Below, piece after piece: positions 1 through 7,013 of a stretch of 29,498 nucleotides of DNA. The position numbers and the translations under genes are program-made. How positions within the stretch are numbered: position 1 is the first letter of the stretch; every line of letters begins with the position of its first letter. The notes below the pieces were generated by a model that worked only from the letters and a program-made list of their open reading frames with translations, was not told the origin of the DNA and ran no database searches. Source of the DNA: Poindextera sp035295705 (lineage in GTDB: Bacteria; Pseudomonadota; Alphaproteobacteria; Caulobacterales; Caulobacteraceae); assembly GCA_035295705.1 (NCBI GenBank), contig DATGIN010000163.1, forward strand, positions 1 to 29,498, in the 5' to 3' direction.

Positions 1-94
1 GCGAGACGCCCACGCGGAACGCGAGCTCCATCTGCGTCAGACCAAGCTCGGCGCGGACGTCCTTCAGGCGGTTGCGCAGCGTGAAGGCGATCAT
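1..94 (-). CDS. XRE-family HTH regulator, N-terminal part (cut by window edge)
   Basis: Only the first 31 codons are in the window. They read as the start of a small Cro/C1-type helix-turn-helix protein: a basic N-terminus with NRLKDVRAELGLTQ, then MELAFRVGVS, which matches helix 1 to helix 3 of the short YgzD-like XRE regulators (usually about 65-75 residues). The ATG lies inside the stop of the upstream membrane-protein gene (ATGA overlap), so it is the last visible gene of a three-gene operon. In other bacteria such mini-regulators often sit beside a small integral membrane protein. Here the operon promoter carries GTAAC/GTTAC inverted repeats that this protein could bind. The DNA-binding role is well supported; the target is inferred. 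Confidence 0.8.
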   Translation of the reverse strand, partial: MIAFTLRNRLKDVRAELGLTQMELAFRVGVS

Positions 95-837
95 CCTTCG
101 TCGGGATCCGCGGCGGCCGCGCGCTCGAGCAGCGAGAGCCGTACCGCTGGCCCGGCGACGCCCAGCGCCGCCAGCACCGGCATCAGCTCGATGGCCAGGG
201 TCCGGGAAACCAGCGCCACGACGAACAGCGCCGCCAGCCCCGGCAGGACGATGGCGTAGCCGAACACCAGCGCCTTGCGTCGCAGCTCCCGGCTGAGCTC
301 GTCGTCAATCACCGATCGGAAGCTGCGCGGCACCCCGAGGCCGGCGATGAGCAGGGCGAACAGGACCAGGAAAATGATGAAGGCGGTCGTGGTGAACAGG
401 TCGACGCTGCGGATCGGCTTGCCGTCGAGCGTCGCATCGGCCGCCCGCAGCGTCCCCATGAGCAGCAGGAAGAGGCTGACAGGCATGAACAGGAAGGCCA
501 CTCGGCGGACGGCCTGTTGCCGCTCGGCCCTGAGCATCGTGATGCGCTGGGTCTTGGCCTCGGCGGGCAGCCGCGCGGTCACCACAAGGCCGATGCCGGC
601 GGCGAGGAAGAGGATCGCGGCCCCGCCGAACGTCAACACTTCGCCCCACCCGAGATGCTCCGAGGCCGACGGGAGGAACTGAAACGCGATCACCGCCGCG
701 AACACCACGGCCACCGCCGTCAGCACAAACCCCGCTTTTCGGCGCAGGTCCAGGCGACGCGCGACGGCGAGCACTTCGGCCTCGCTCATTCCAATCTCCT
801 CAGGTGTGCGTGATGCTTCCATTGGCGCGTCGCTCAT
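91..837 (-). CDS. Six-helix integral membrane protein, function unknown
   Basis: A 248-residue product if translation starts at the ATG that overlaps the stop of the preceding gene (MSDAPMEAS). A longer frame exists upstream but runs through that gene. After a short acidic cytosolic N-terminus there are about six hydrophobic stretches: residues near GFVLTAVAVVFAAVIAF, FGGAAILFLAAGIGLVV, VAFLFMPVSLFLLLMG, TTAFIIFLVLFALLIAG, FGYAIVLPGLAALFVV and the C-terminal LMPVLAALGVAG. A charged loop (SFRSVIDDELSRELRRK) separates helices 4 and 5. I recognise no catalytic motif. It is translationally coupled by 4-nt overlaps both to the small membrane protein before it and to the XRE regulator after it, resembling the membrane-protein/mini-XRE pairs seen widely (such as the DUF2178 type), but I cannot assign a family. 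Confidence 0.8.
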   Translation of the reverse strand: MSDAPMEASRTPEEIGMSEAEVLAVARRLDLRRKAGFVLTAVAVVFAAVIAFQFLPSASEHLGWGEVLTFGGAAILFLAAGIGLVVTARLPAEAKTQRITMLRAERQQAVRRVAFLFMPVSLFLLLMGTLRAADATLDGKPIRSVDLFTTTAFIIFLVLFALLIAGLGVPRSFRSVIDDELSRELRRKALVFGYAIVLPGLAALFVVALVSRTLAIELMPVLAALGVAGPAVRLSLLERAAAADPDEG

Positions 838-1076
838 GGCCGCGGCCGGTTCCCTTGCGTGCGGCGCAGCGCCAGACCGGCCGCCAAGGCCGTCGCCAGC
901 GCGCCGACGATGACGCATGCAACGCCGATCTGGCGAGCCCGATCGCTTCCCGGAACGTCGAGCAGGATCGGCATTGGGGCCAGGACCGCGGTCATCGACG
1001 CAAGCAGGGCCGCAGCGCGGCGTCGCCCGGCCAAGCGCGGCGGCCCGTCGCCTCCGGCCTCATCGACCTCGCACAT
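834..1076 (-). CDS. Small two-helix membrane protein, first gene of XRE operon
   Basis: An 80-residue product. The ATG at 1076 is supported by GGAG (complement of 1084-1087), 7 nt upstream. After a charged N-terminus (EVDEAGGDGPPRLAGRRR) there are two hydrophobic stretches, AALLASMTAVLAPMPILL and IGVACVIVGALATALAAG, ending in a basic tail (RRTQGNRPRP), so it is probably a hairpin inner-membrane protein. Its stop overlaps the next start by ATGA. It is the promoter-proximal gene behind the GTTAC operator. No known family recognised. It could regulate or assemble with the six-helix protein encoded next; that is inference from coupling only. Confidence 0.7.
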   Translation of the reverse strand: MCEVDEAGGDGPPRLAGRRRAAALLASMTAVLAPMPILLDVPGSDRARQIGVACVIVGALATALAAGLALRRTQGNRPRP

Positions 1077-1087
1077 TGTTCGGCTCC

Positions 1088-1133
1088 ATGTAACTCATGG
1101 GTTACGTTGTAACCTATAGGTGATGCATGTCAA
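1088..1133 (-). promoter_or_regulatory. Promoter with overlapping GTTAC/GTAAC operator
   Basis: On the minus strand a perfect TTGACA (complement of 1128-1133) is followed after 16 nt by TACAAC (complement of 1106-1111), a reasonable sigma-70-like pair. The -10 lies inside a perfect 6-bp inverted repeat GGTTAC-GTT-GTAACC at 1100-1114. A further half-site GTAAC lies at 1090-1094, forming TAAC-N6-GTTA with the next arm. The first start codon is only about 14 nt beyond the operator. This arrangement is typical of a repressor site, and the XRE protein in the same operon is the natural candidate (inference). Confidence 0.65.
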
Positions 1134-1150
1134 GCCTGGCGGCCCGACGC

Positions 1151-2404
1151 TCAGGCGGCGACGGCGAAGGTGGGCCAGCGGTCGACGATTGCGCCGTTAT
1201 CGAACACCAGGAGATCGCCGTACTGCAGGAACACACCCTCGCTCTCGCGCGGGCGGAAGAAGACCGTGTCGTCCTTCTCGAGCGCGACCTTGCGCGAGGC
1301 CATGAGCATCGAGCGCGATCCAAACAGCGGATGCCAGCTCAGGCCGGGCGGCGACACGGGTTCGGCGTCGCCGTACCCGCCGTAGACGAAGTAGCCGCGC
1401 TGGGCGTCGGGGTTCAGCCGGCCGAACGTGCTCGCATACCTCTCCAGGCCCGGGATCGTCGGCGGATCCATCACCTTCAGCACCGGTTGGGCGATGAAGG
1501 CCGCCGGCTTCAGCGCGTGCAGCGCGCCGTAGTCGTAGTTGGCCGGCTTCACGAAGGCCGAGCCGATCGAAACCTCGTTCGCCTCGCTGCCCTTGACGTG
1601 GGCCATGAAGGTCGGGCTGCCGGCGGCATTCAGCGTGAAGCGGCTGGGATCGCCGCCCAGCCTCGCCGTGAGCACGGCTTTCGCCGCCCGGTACCTGGCC
1701 TGCACCCGCGCCATTTCCGCCTTGGGCTCGGCGAAACCGGGAACATGGGCGTCGTAGCCCATCAGCCCGGTCACTTCGATCAACGGGTTCGCGGCCGCGA
1801 GATCGAGCGTCTCGGCCAGAGCCTGGAGGTCGGGGAGGCCGCCGCGATGCAGCCCGACGTCGATCTCCAGGTTGACGCGCATCGCCTGCGCCCGGTCGCG
1901 GGCGATCTCTGCGTACTGGGCGAGCCGCGCGGGGCTGTCGACCAGCCATTGCGGGCGAGCCGCGCGCGCGGAATTGTTGCCCTGCCGCTGCACGAAGGCG
2001 CCGACCTGCCCTGCGGGAAGGGGTCGGCCGAGCAGGACGTCGAGCTCGGGATGGACGCGGACGATCTCGTCCAGCATCACGCCGTTGAAGGTCATCAGCC
2101 GCTCGGCGCCCGTCCCCGCGAGCACCGCGTCCAGCAGCGCCGGCGACTGGAGCGACTTGGACACCACGCGCAGCGCGAGGCCGCTGGGCGACAGCGCTTT
2201 CCGCACGGCCGCCACGTTCTCGCGCAGACGCGCCCGGTCGATCACCAGCGCCGGCTCGGCGACGCCGGCTTGGGCGAGCGCCGCCTGGAGGGAGGCGAAG
2301 TAGGCGTCGTGGCCGCCCTCCGCGCGGCTGCGCGGCCGCGTGGCCAGGGCCCAGACCCCGCCGGCGATGCGGCGGGCGCGATTGGAGCGCCGCTTGAACG
2401 ACAT
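1151..2404 (-). CDS. Fold-type III PLP enzyme, D-threonine aldolase/alanine racemase-like
   Basis: A 417-residue product from the ATG at 2404; an in-frame TTG three codons earlier has no better ribosome-binding site. The order of motifs is that of the D-threonine aldolase/D-serine dehydratase (DSD1-like) branch: EPALVIDRARLRENV at about 50, then RVVSKSLQS with the probable PLP lysine K83, the barrel segment NLEIDVGLHRGG, GLMGYDAHVPG, and a C-terminal beta domain ending in GDLLVFDNGAIVDRW. The usual C-terminal metal-binding His-x-Cys/Asp of D-threonine aldolases (PNHxC region) is not seen; the aligned place reads RPRESEGV, so the reaction may differ. The N-terminus is basic (MSFKRRSNRARR) without a clear signal peptide. 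It follows the penicillin-binding protein gene on the same strand by 54 nt and may be cotranscribed. Confidence 0.82.
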   Translation of the reverse strand: MSFKRRSNRARRIAGGVWALATRPRSRAEGGHDAYFASLQAALAQAGVAEPALVIDRARLRENVAAVRKALSPSGLALRVVSKSLQSPALLDAVLAGTGAERLMTFNGVMLDEIVRVHPELDVLLGRPLPAGQVGAFVQRQGNNSARAARPQWLVDSPARLAQYAEIARDRAQAMRVNLEIDVGLHRGGLPDLQALAETLDLAAANPLIEVTGLMGYDAHVPGFAEPKAEMARVQARYRAAKAVLTARLGGDPSRFTLNAAGSPTFMAHVKGSEANEVSIGSAFVKPANYDYGALHALKPAAFIAQPVLKVMDPPTIPGLERYASTFGRLNPDAQRGYFVYGGYGDAEPVSPPGLSWHPLFGSRSMLMASRKVALEKDDTVFFRPRESEGVFLQYGDLLVFDNGAIVDRWPTFAVAA

Positions 2405-2433
2405 GCCCTGCAAGTTTCGGCTGAAGCCGCGCC

Positions 2434-2450
2434 CCGCGGCAAGGCCGCGG
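2434..2450 (-). other. GC-rich hairpin between PBP and PLP-enzyme genes
   Basis: A perfect inverted repeat CCGCGGC-AAG-GCCGCGG lies 8 nt after the penicillin-binding protein stop and about 30 nt before the next start. No T-run follows on the minus strand, so it is not a canonical intrinsic terminator. It could weaken readthrough or stabilise the upstream mRNA end. Confidence 0.4.
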
Positions 2451-2458
2451 TGAGGCCC

Positions 2459-4282
2459 CTATCGCGGGGCCGCCGGGCCGAAGCCCATGTCGGCGGGATT
2501 CGGAGGCGTTTGAGCCGCCGGCCGTGGCGCCGTCTCCGGCTGCGGCGCCGCAGGCGGCGCGGGCGTCAGGCCCGCGGGCGGCGGCGGTCCGCCGGGGATC
2601 GGCGTGACCGGCAGCCGGTGCACGGCGCGGACCATGAACGACCGCCAGAACGCGGCGGGCGCCGAGCCGCCGGTGATGCCGCGCATGGGCGCGTTATCGT
2701 CGCGGCCGATCCAGACAACGGTGGTCAGCCCGCCGGTGAAGCCGTCAAACCAGGCGTCCTTGTAGTCCGACGTCGTGCCGGTCTTGCCGGCGATATCGTA
2801 GCCGGCGATGGCGGCGTGCACGCCGGTCCCCGAGCTCACCACGGCGCGCAGCATCCCGTCGAGCTCGCTCAGCGCCGGGTTGCCGATCGCCGGTTGCGGC
2901 GCCGGCCCGGCGTGGCGGTAGAGCACCTGGCCGCCGGTCGTGCGAATGCGCTCGACGCCATAGGGTTGAACCCGATAGCCGCCATTCGCGAACGCATCGT
3001 ACGCGCCGGCCATCTCCAGCGGCGTCACCAGGCTGGTGCCGAGCGCCATGGCGGGCTCGGTGTTGATCGGGGAGGTGATCCCGAGCTTGCGCGCATCGGC
3101 GGCGACCACCGGGCGCCCCACCGCGTCGGCCAGCTTCGCGGCGACCGTGTTGATCGACTGCGCCAGCGCCGTCTGCAGCGTTATCTCGCCGAGGTAGTTG
3201 GGCTCGAAGTCCTTCGGCGACCAGCCATCGATCGTCACGGGCTCGTCGACCGCCGTGGTCTGCGGCGTCTGCCCCGCCTCCATGGCGGCCAGATAGACGA
3301 AGGGCTTCCACGAGGACCCGGCCTGGCGGTGAGCGTCGATCGCCCGGTCGTATTGGCTGGCCGCATAGTCGACCCCGCCGACGAGCGCGCGGATGCGGCC
3401 CTGGCCGTCGAGCGCGACCAGCGCCGCCTGACTGGCGCCTTGCGCCGCATAGCGGCGGACCGTGTCGTCGGCCGCCTCGGCGGCAATCATCTCGCTGGGC
3501 AAGTCGAGCGTGGTCTCGACCACGAGGTCCTGCCTGGGGGCGCCGACCTGCTTGCGCGTCCAGGCGTCCATCCAGTCGACAAAGTACTGCGCCGGCGCGT
3601 CGGCCGCCGAGCGCAACACCCTGGGCCGCTGGGCTTCCGACCGCGCTCGCTGCGCAGCGGTGATGGCGCCGGTCTCGACCATGGCGTCCAGGACGAGCGC
3701 CGTCCGCTCCGCTGAGCGCTCGGGCTGGGTGACCGGATCGTAGTCGGTCGGCGACTTCATCAGCGCCGCCAGCATCGCCGACTCGCGAATCGTGAGCTTG
3801 GCGGCCGGCTTGCCGAAGTATCGGCGAGCCGCCGCCTCGAGCCCGTACGCGCCCTCGCCGAAGTACACCCGGCTGAGATAGAGGCCGAGGATCTCCTGCT
3901 TGGAGTACTTCTGCTCGAGCTCGACTGCGTAGATCAGCTCTTCGCCCTTGCGCTCGAGCGTGCGGTTCGACGAGAGGAAGAGATTGCGCGCAAGCTGTTG
4001 GGTGATGGTCGACGCGCCCTGCGCCGCGCGCCCCTGGCCGAGGTCGGCGATCAGCGCCCTTGCCATGCCAACGGCGTCGAAGCCCGGGTGCGAGTAGAAC
4101 CGCTTGTCCTCGATCGCGACGAAGGCGGCCGGCGTGTAGGGAGGCAGCTTGGCGATGTCCACCGGCGGCGGGTAGCGTCCGCCGCGCACCCCGATCACCG
4201 CGCCGGAGCGGTCCACGAAGGTGACCTGCGGATCGCGCCGGATAGGTGGCAGCTGCGGGATGTCGAAAGAAGGCGCGAGCAC
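2459..4282 (-). CDS. Bifunctional class A penicillin-binding protein (PBP1A-type)
   Basis: Makes peptidoglycan by polymerising lipid II (GT51 transglycosylase) and cross-linking stem peptides (transpeptidase) on the periplasmic face. From the GTG at 4282 it is 607 residues. Transglycosylase motifs: IEDKRFYSHPGFD (E58 catalytic), QGASTITQQLARN, RKGEELIYAVELE and GEGAYGLEAAARRYFGK. Transpeptidase motifs: SSWK (S323-K326), SIN (376-378) and KTGTT (500-504). A Pro/Ala-rich tail ends the protein. It is short for PBP1A because the usual internal OB-type insert is small or absent. Such enzymes need an N-terminal membrane anchor, yet the GTG start has none. The codons just upstream in this frame read LIAAIAAAAVLAP but have no ATG/GTG/TTG, and an ATG at 4323 (MERLA) reaches a stop in another frame. 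A one-base indel or an unusual start is likely. Confidence 0.9.
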   Translation of the reverse strand: MLAPSFDIPQLPPIRRDPQVTFVDRSGAVIGVRGGRYPPPVDIAKLPPYTPAAFVAIEDKRFYSHPGFDAVGMARALIADLGQGRAAQGASTITQQLARNLFLSSNRTLERKGEELIYAVELEQKYSKQEILGLYLSRVYFGEGAYGLEAAARRYFGKPAAKLTIRESAMLAALMKSPTDYDPVTQPERSAERTALVLDAMVETGAITAAQRARSEAQRPRVLRSAADAPAQYFVDWMDAWTRKQVGAPRQDLVVETTLDLPSEMIAAEAADDTVRRYAAQGASQAALVALDGQGRIRALVGGVDYAASQYDRAIDAHRQAGSSWKPFVYLAAMEAGQTPQTTAVDEPVTIDGWSPKDFEPNYLGEITLQTALAQSINTVAAKLADAVGRPVVAADARKLGITSPINTEPAMALGTSLVTPLEMAGAYDAFANGGYRVQPYGVERIRTTGGQVLYRHAGPAPQPAIGNPALSELDGMLRAVVSSGTGVHAAIAGYDIAGKTGTTSDYKDAWFDGFTGGLTTVVWIGRDDNAPMRGITGGSAPAAFWRSFMVRAVHRLPVTPIPGGPPPPAGLTPAPPAAPQPETAPRPAAQTPPNPADMGFGPAAPR

Positions 4283-4634
4283 GGCCGCGGCGGCAATGGC
4301 GGCGATCAGGCGAGACGCTCCATCGTTTCAAACGACCTTGCTGGAAAGGTCACCGTTCGCCCCGCTCGGTTTTCTCCCGTTTGCTGCGAGGAACCAAGCA
4401 AAATCCGCCCTCTGCGGGCGCGACGTCATCCCGCACGTCTGCCCCGCCTCGATGGATCGGCCTAGCGTTCGGGCGCCCCTCGCGGGCCGCGCGCGCGGCG
4501 TTTATGATCCGTAGGCGGATGGACTTCGAAAGTTACGCACAGGAATCGACTCCGGCGGGCTGTTCGTCGCCAAATCGTCGCGCTAGTGTCACCGTCGCGC
4601 GCGGTGGGGGCGCGCCAATCCTTGTGACCGGACC
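4283..4634. other. Intergenic region with abutting GANTC sites
   Basis: About 350 nt without a supportable gene. The leftmost 40 nt are the presumed displaced start and anchor codons of the penicillin-binding protein (ATG at 4323 on the minus strand). The rest is GC-rich. The clearest feature is GAATCGACTC at 4543-4552, two GANTC sites (CcrM methylation targets in alphaproteobacteria) directly abutting, about 83 nt before the next plus-strand start. I see no convincing promoter or RNA gene. Confidence 0.4.
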
Positions 4635-4880
4635 ATGCACGCAGATGCCTTCGCCGTGCTCGAAGCGATCAGCCGCGGCGCCCGCGCCGACGATCCCGAG
4701 AGCCAGCGCTGGATAGAGGCGTTCAAGACCATCCGCTGGGCGGTCGACGGACGCGAGGGGCCGGTGCTCACGGCGGAGGGCCGCCGCGCCCGCGACCAGA
4801 TGGCGCTGGAGAGACGCAGTCAGGTCATGGCGGCGCCCCTAGCGCGGCAGGAGCAGCCCCGCCGCGCGGCCAGCGCTTAG
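4635..4880 (+). CDS. Small hypothetical protein
   Basis: An 81-residue soluble, charged protein with no signal peptide or membrane segment. The central part, SQRWIEAFKTIRWAVDG, looks like an amphipathic helix with two tryptophans and is followed by a predicted helix rich in Arg and Glu. There is no strong Shine-Dalgarno before the ATG. Codon use fits the neighbours, and the frame keeps balanced composition rather than the Arg/Pro-rich look of shadow frames, which is the main reason to call it. It stands alone on the plus strand between two minus-strand genes. Function unknown. Confidence 0.55.
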   Translation: MHADAFAVLEAISRGARADDPESQRWIEAFKTIRWAVDGREGPVLTAEGRRARDQMALERRSQVMAAPLARQEQPRRAASA

Positions 4881-4953
4881 CCCAGATCCACCAAGCCCCT
4901 GAGAAACTGCGCCTTTTCAGGAGCGCCGTCAGCGAAATCGGTCCTCGTACGGA

Positions 4954-6036
4954 TTAACTGTCCGCCTCCTCGACGGCTACGCCGAGAAGGCCATCAGGCG
5001 CCCTTTGCGGATTCACCACCGCGATCGCTCCACCCGGCAGGCGCACCTGATAGTCGTTGCCAAGCCGCGGATCGGGACGGCGGTAGTCGGTCGAGACGTA
5101 CTGCGCGCCCGAGGCCAGCGCGGCGTCGCGGCGGTTCGTTTCGTTGGCGCGCGCCTCCCAGGTGTCGGCGTCGGCGCGCGTGCGGACGATGAACCCGGCC
5201 TTCACCGCGGCGGTGATCCGCGGCACGTCGGCGTTTTCGTTCAGCGTGATGTAGGCGCCGTCGTCCGCTTCCTCGTCGGAGTAGACGAAGTAGATGCGAC
5301 CCTCGAGGTTCTTGCGGCCGCCGCGATAGGCCTCCCTGTGATGGCCGGTCTCGTCGATCGCGAACAGGAAGCGCCCGCGCGCCTCGCCCAATGTCGGCCA
5401 GCCGCGCTCGAGGACCGCTTGCCTCAGCGTCGGATAGCCGCCGCGGATGTCATCGGGCCGGATCAGCTTCCGGGGCGGGAACACCGAAGCGACTTCCGCG
5501 TCGAGCGCGTCGTAGGCTTCGGTGATGAACGGCAGTCCGTCCACACCGCTGCGCATGCGCCGCGGCCCGTCGGAGGTGTTCATCGTGATCAGGATCGGCA
5601 CGTGGTCGGGGTGCGCGTCCGACCAGTCGCGGATGATCGTCAGCCCCTCGACCAGGGTCGCCACGCTGGAGCGGAAATCGAGGTCCTGGATGTGCAGCAC
5701 CTTGAACCCCGGCTTCGACATCGCCGCGACATAGTCCGCCGGGATCGGCTGATTGGTGCGGGTCATCCCGGCGGGGCGCGCGTACCGGCCGCCCTCCGGA
5801 TCGTAGAAGACGTCGAGCTCGAGCGCCCGGGCGCCGTCGTCAAGCTGCTCTGTGAGCGGCGGATGCGAATAGTCGAGCGCCTGCCAGCGCCCGTCTGTCG
5901 AGCGGCTGCGCAGCAGCTCCAGGATCGGCTCGGAAATCGCCAGCTTGTAGCTGTTGTGCGTCCCGACCGTCATGATGTCGTTCATGCGCAGGTTGGCGTC
6001 GAGCCACGCTCGCGTCGGCTTGGGTCCCGCCGCCAT
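4954..6036 (-). CDS. PI-PLC-like phosphodiesterase (Ca2+-dependent PI-PLC C1 type)
   Basis: A 360-residue protein of the PLC-like TIM-barrel phosphodiesterase superfamily. GTHNSYK at 25-31 carries the first catalytic histidine (H27). ALELDVF (E74, D76) is the acidic metal-site strand. KVLHIQDLDF supplies the likely second histidine (H115), and later barrel strands are ARGRFLFAIDE and AGFIVRTRADAD. This is the pattern of bacterial proteins annotated as calcium-dependent phosphoinositide phospholipase C, which cleave a phosphodiester; the true substrate here is unknown. The ATG is backed by GGAGG about 7 nt upstream. The N-terminus (MAAGPKPTRAWLDANLRMND) has no signal peptide although relatives are usually exported. 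It is a single minus-strand gene, with the next gene starting 66 nt upstream on the same strand. Confidence 0.78.
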   Translation of the reverse strand: MAAGPKPTRAWLDANLRMNDIMTVGTHNSYKLAISEPILELLRSRSTDGRWQALDYSHPPLTEQLDDGARALELDVFYDPEGGRYARPAGMTRTNQPIPADYVAAMSKPGFKVLHIQDLDFRSSVATLVEGLTIIRDWSDAHPDHVPILITMNTSDGPRRMRSGVDGLPFITEAYDALDAEVASVFPPRKLIRPDDIRGGYPTLRQAVLERGWPTLGEARGRFLFAIDETGHHREAYRGGRKNLEGRIYFVYSDEEADDGAYITLNENADVPRITAAVKAGFIVRTRADADTWEARANETNRRDAALASGAQYVSTDYRRPDPRLGNDYQVRLPGGAIAVVNPQRAPDGLLGVAVEEADS

Positions 6037-6102
6037 GTCTTCGCCTCCACCGACTTCTACCCACCCTAGTGGAGGGCCGGCGCCAGTCGAGGGCCAGCGG
6101 AC

Positions 6103-6315
6103 CTACAAGGCGCCGGAGTCGAGCTTGGCGGGCGGCAAGAGCTCGCCGGTTCTTTCGTCCTGCACGTGCAGCTGCACGGGCAGCGCCGATCCGGCGGCGA
6201 GCCGGCGCGCGGCCCGCTCGGCGCTCGAACGCGTCTTGTAGGACCCGAACCGCAGGCCCTGGCCGATGATGGTCCAGACGCCGTTCTGCTGAACGACGCC
6301 GTAGTGCGTTTCCAT
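6103..6315 (-). CDS. DUF2188-like small protein
   Basis: A 70-residue product starting METHYGVVQQNGVW; GAGGGAG lies about 8 nt before this ATG, which is why I prefer it to longer in-frame starts. The pattern is VVQQNGVWTIIGQGLRFG, then YKTRSSAERAARRLA, then QLHVQDERTGELL. That is a beta-strand pair, a helix with alternating Ala/Arg, and a final strand, close to the DUF2188 fold (short cytosolic proteins of unknown role). Not secreted. It lies between the Nudix gene and the phospholipase-like gene on the same strand. Confidence 0.6.
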   Translation of the reverse strand: METHYGVVQQNGVWTIIGQGLRFGSYKTRSSAERAARRLAAGSALPVQLHVQDERTGELLPPAKLDSGAL

Positions 6316-6409
6316 GGCGTTGCTCCCTCGGCTCAGGCCCGCAGTAGAGCGCCGGCCCGAGTCCAAACCAAGGCGGGCCGCCGTCGCGGTCGATCACATT
6401 TTGCAGGGC

Positions 6410-6994
6410 TCAGCCTGAAAAGACCGTAAGCGCCAAGTGCTGCAGCAAAATGATGGTCTTCGCATCGACGATCCCCCCGCCGGCGACCATCGCGAACGCC
6501 TCCGCGAACGGCATTTCGAGCACATCGATATCCTCGCCCTCGTCGGCGCGGCCGCCACCATCTGAGATCCGCATGCCTTGGTCGTACTCGGCGACGTAAC
6601 AGTGCAGCCGCTCGGTGACCGCGCCCGGGCTCATGAAGCAGGTCAGCACCTTGCTCACCGCGCCGAGGCGATAGCCGATCTCCTCCTCGACCTCTGCGCG
6701 GACGCGCGCCTCGGGCGCCTCGCCGTCCAGCAGGCCAGCCGGCGCCTCGACCATCAGGTCATCGTGACCGTTCACGAACGCCGGATAACGGAACTGGCGA
6801 CAGAGGACCACGCTCCGCTGGGCGCGATTGAACGGCAGCAGGACCACGCCATCGCCCCGGTCGTAAGTCTCCCGCGTCTGGGCTTCCCAGCGGCCATCGT
6901 TCCGCAGCCAGTCGAAGGTGGTCGCCTTCAGGACATAGTGCTGGTCCGACAGCAGCCGGACCTCGCGCACCCGGACGCGGTTACCTACAGGCAT
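6410..6994 (-). CDS. nudK: NudK-type Nudix hydrolase (GDP-mannose/ADP-sugar pyrophosphatase)
   Basis: A 194-residue protein that aligns along its length with E. coli NudK as I remember it: VREVRLLSDQHYVLK at the start, ETYDRGDGVVLLPFN, VVLCRQFRYPAFVNG, EAPAGLLDGEAPEARV, EEEIGYRLG, FMSPGAVTERLHCYVAEY and GEDIDVLEMPFAEAFAM. NudK enzymes hydrolyse GDP-mannose and related sugar nucleotides with Mg2+. In the Nudix box GLLDGEAPEARVRAEVEEEI the usual Arg before the REUxEE core is Ala; E. coli NudK also departs there. The start is ATG at 6994; a TTG one codon earlier is possible. It lies 19 nt downstream of the luciferase-like gene on the same strand, so cotranscription is likely. Confidence 0.82.
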   Translation of the reverse strand: MPVGNRVRVREVRLLSDQHYVLKATTFDWLRNDGRWEAQTRETYDRGDGVVLLPFNRAQRSVVLCRQFRYPAFVNGHDDLMVEAPAGLLDGEAPEARVRAEVEEEIGYRLGAVSKVLTCFMSPGAVTERLHCYVAEYDQGMRISDGGGRADEGEDIDVLEMPFAEAFAMVAGGGIVDAKTIILLQHLALTVFSG

Positions 6995-7013
6995 CAAACC
7001 AGGCGGACGGCGC

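Noticed and set aside
1127..3715. Long plus-strand open frame (about 860 codons) opposite the PLP enzyme and PBP genes
   Set aside because: Its translation is Arg/Gly/His-rich low-complexity with no motif, and the minus strand has clear enzyme motifs over the same bases. It is a G+C-rich antisense shadow.
4890..4935. Hairpin CCTGA/TCAGG after the small gene as a terminator
   Set aside because: Only a 5-bp stem with a long loop and no T-run.
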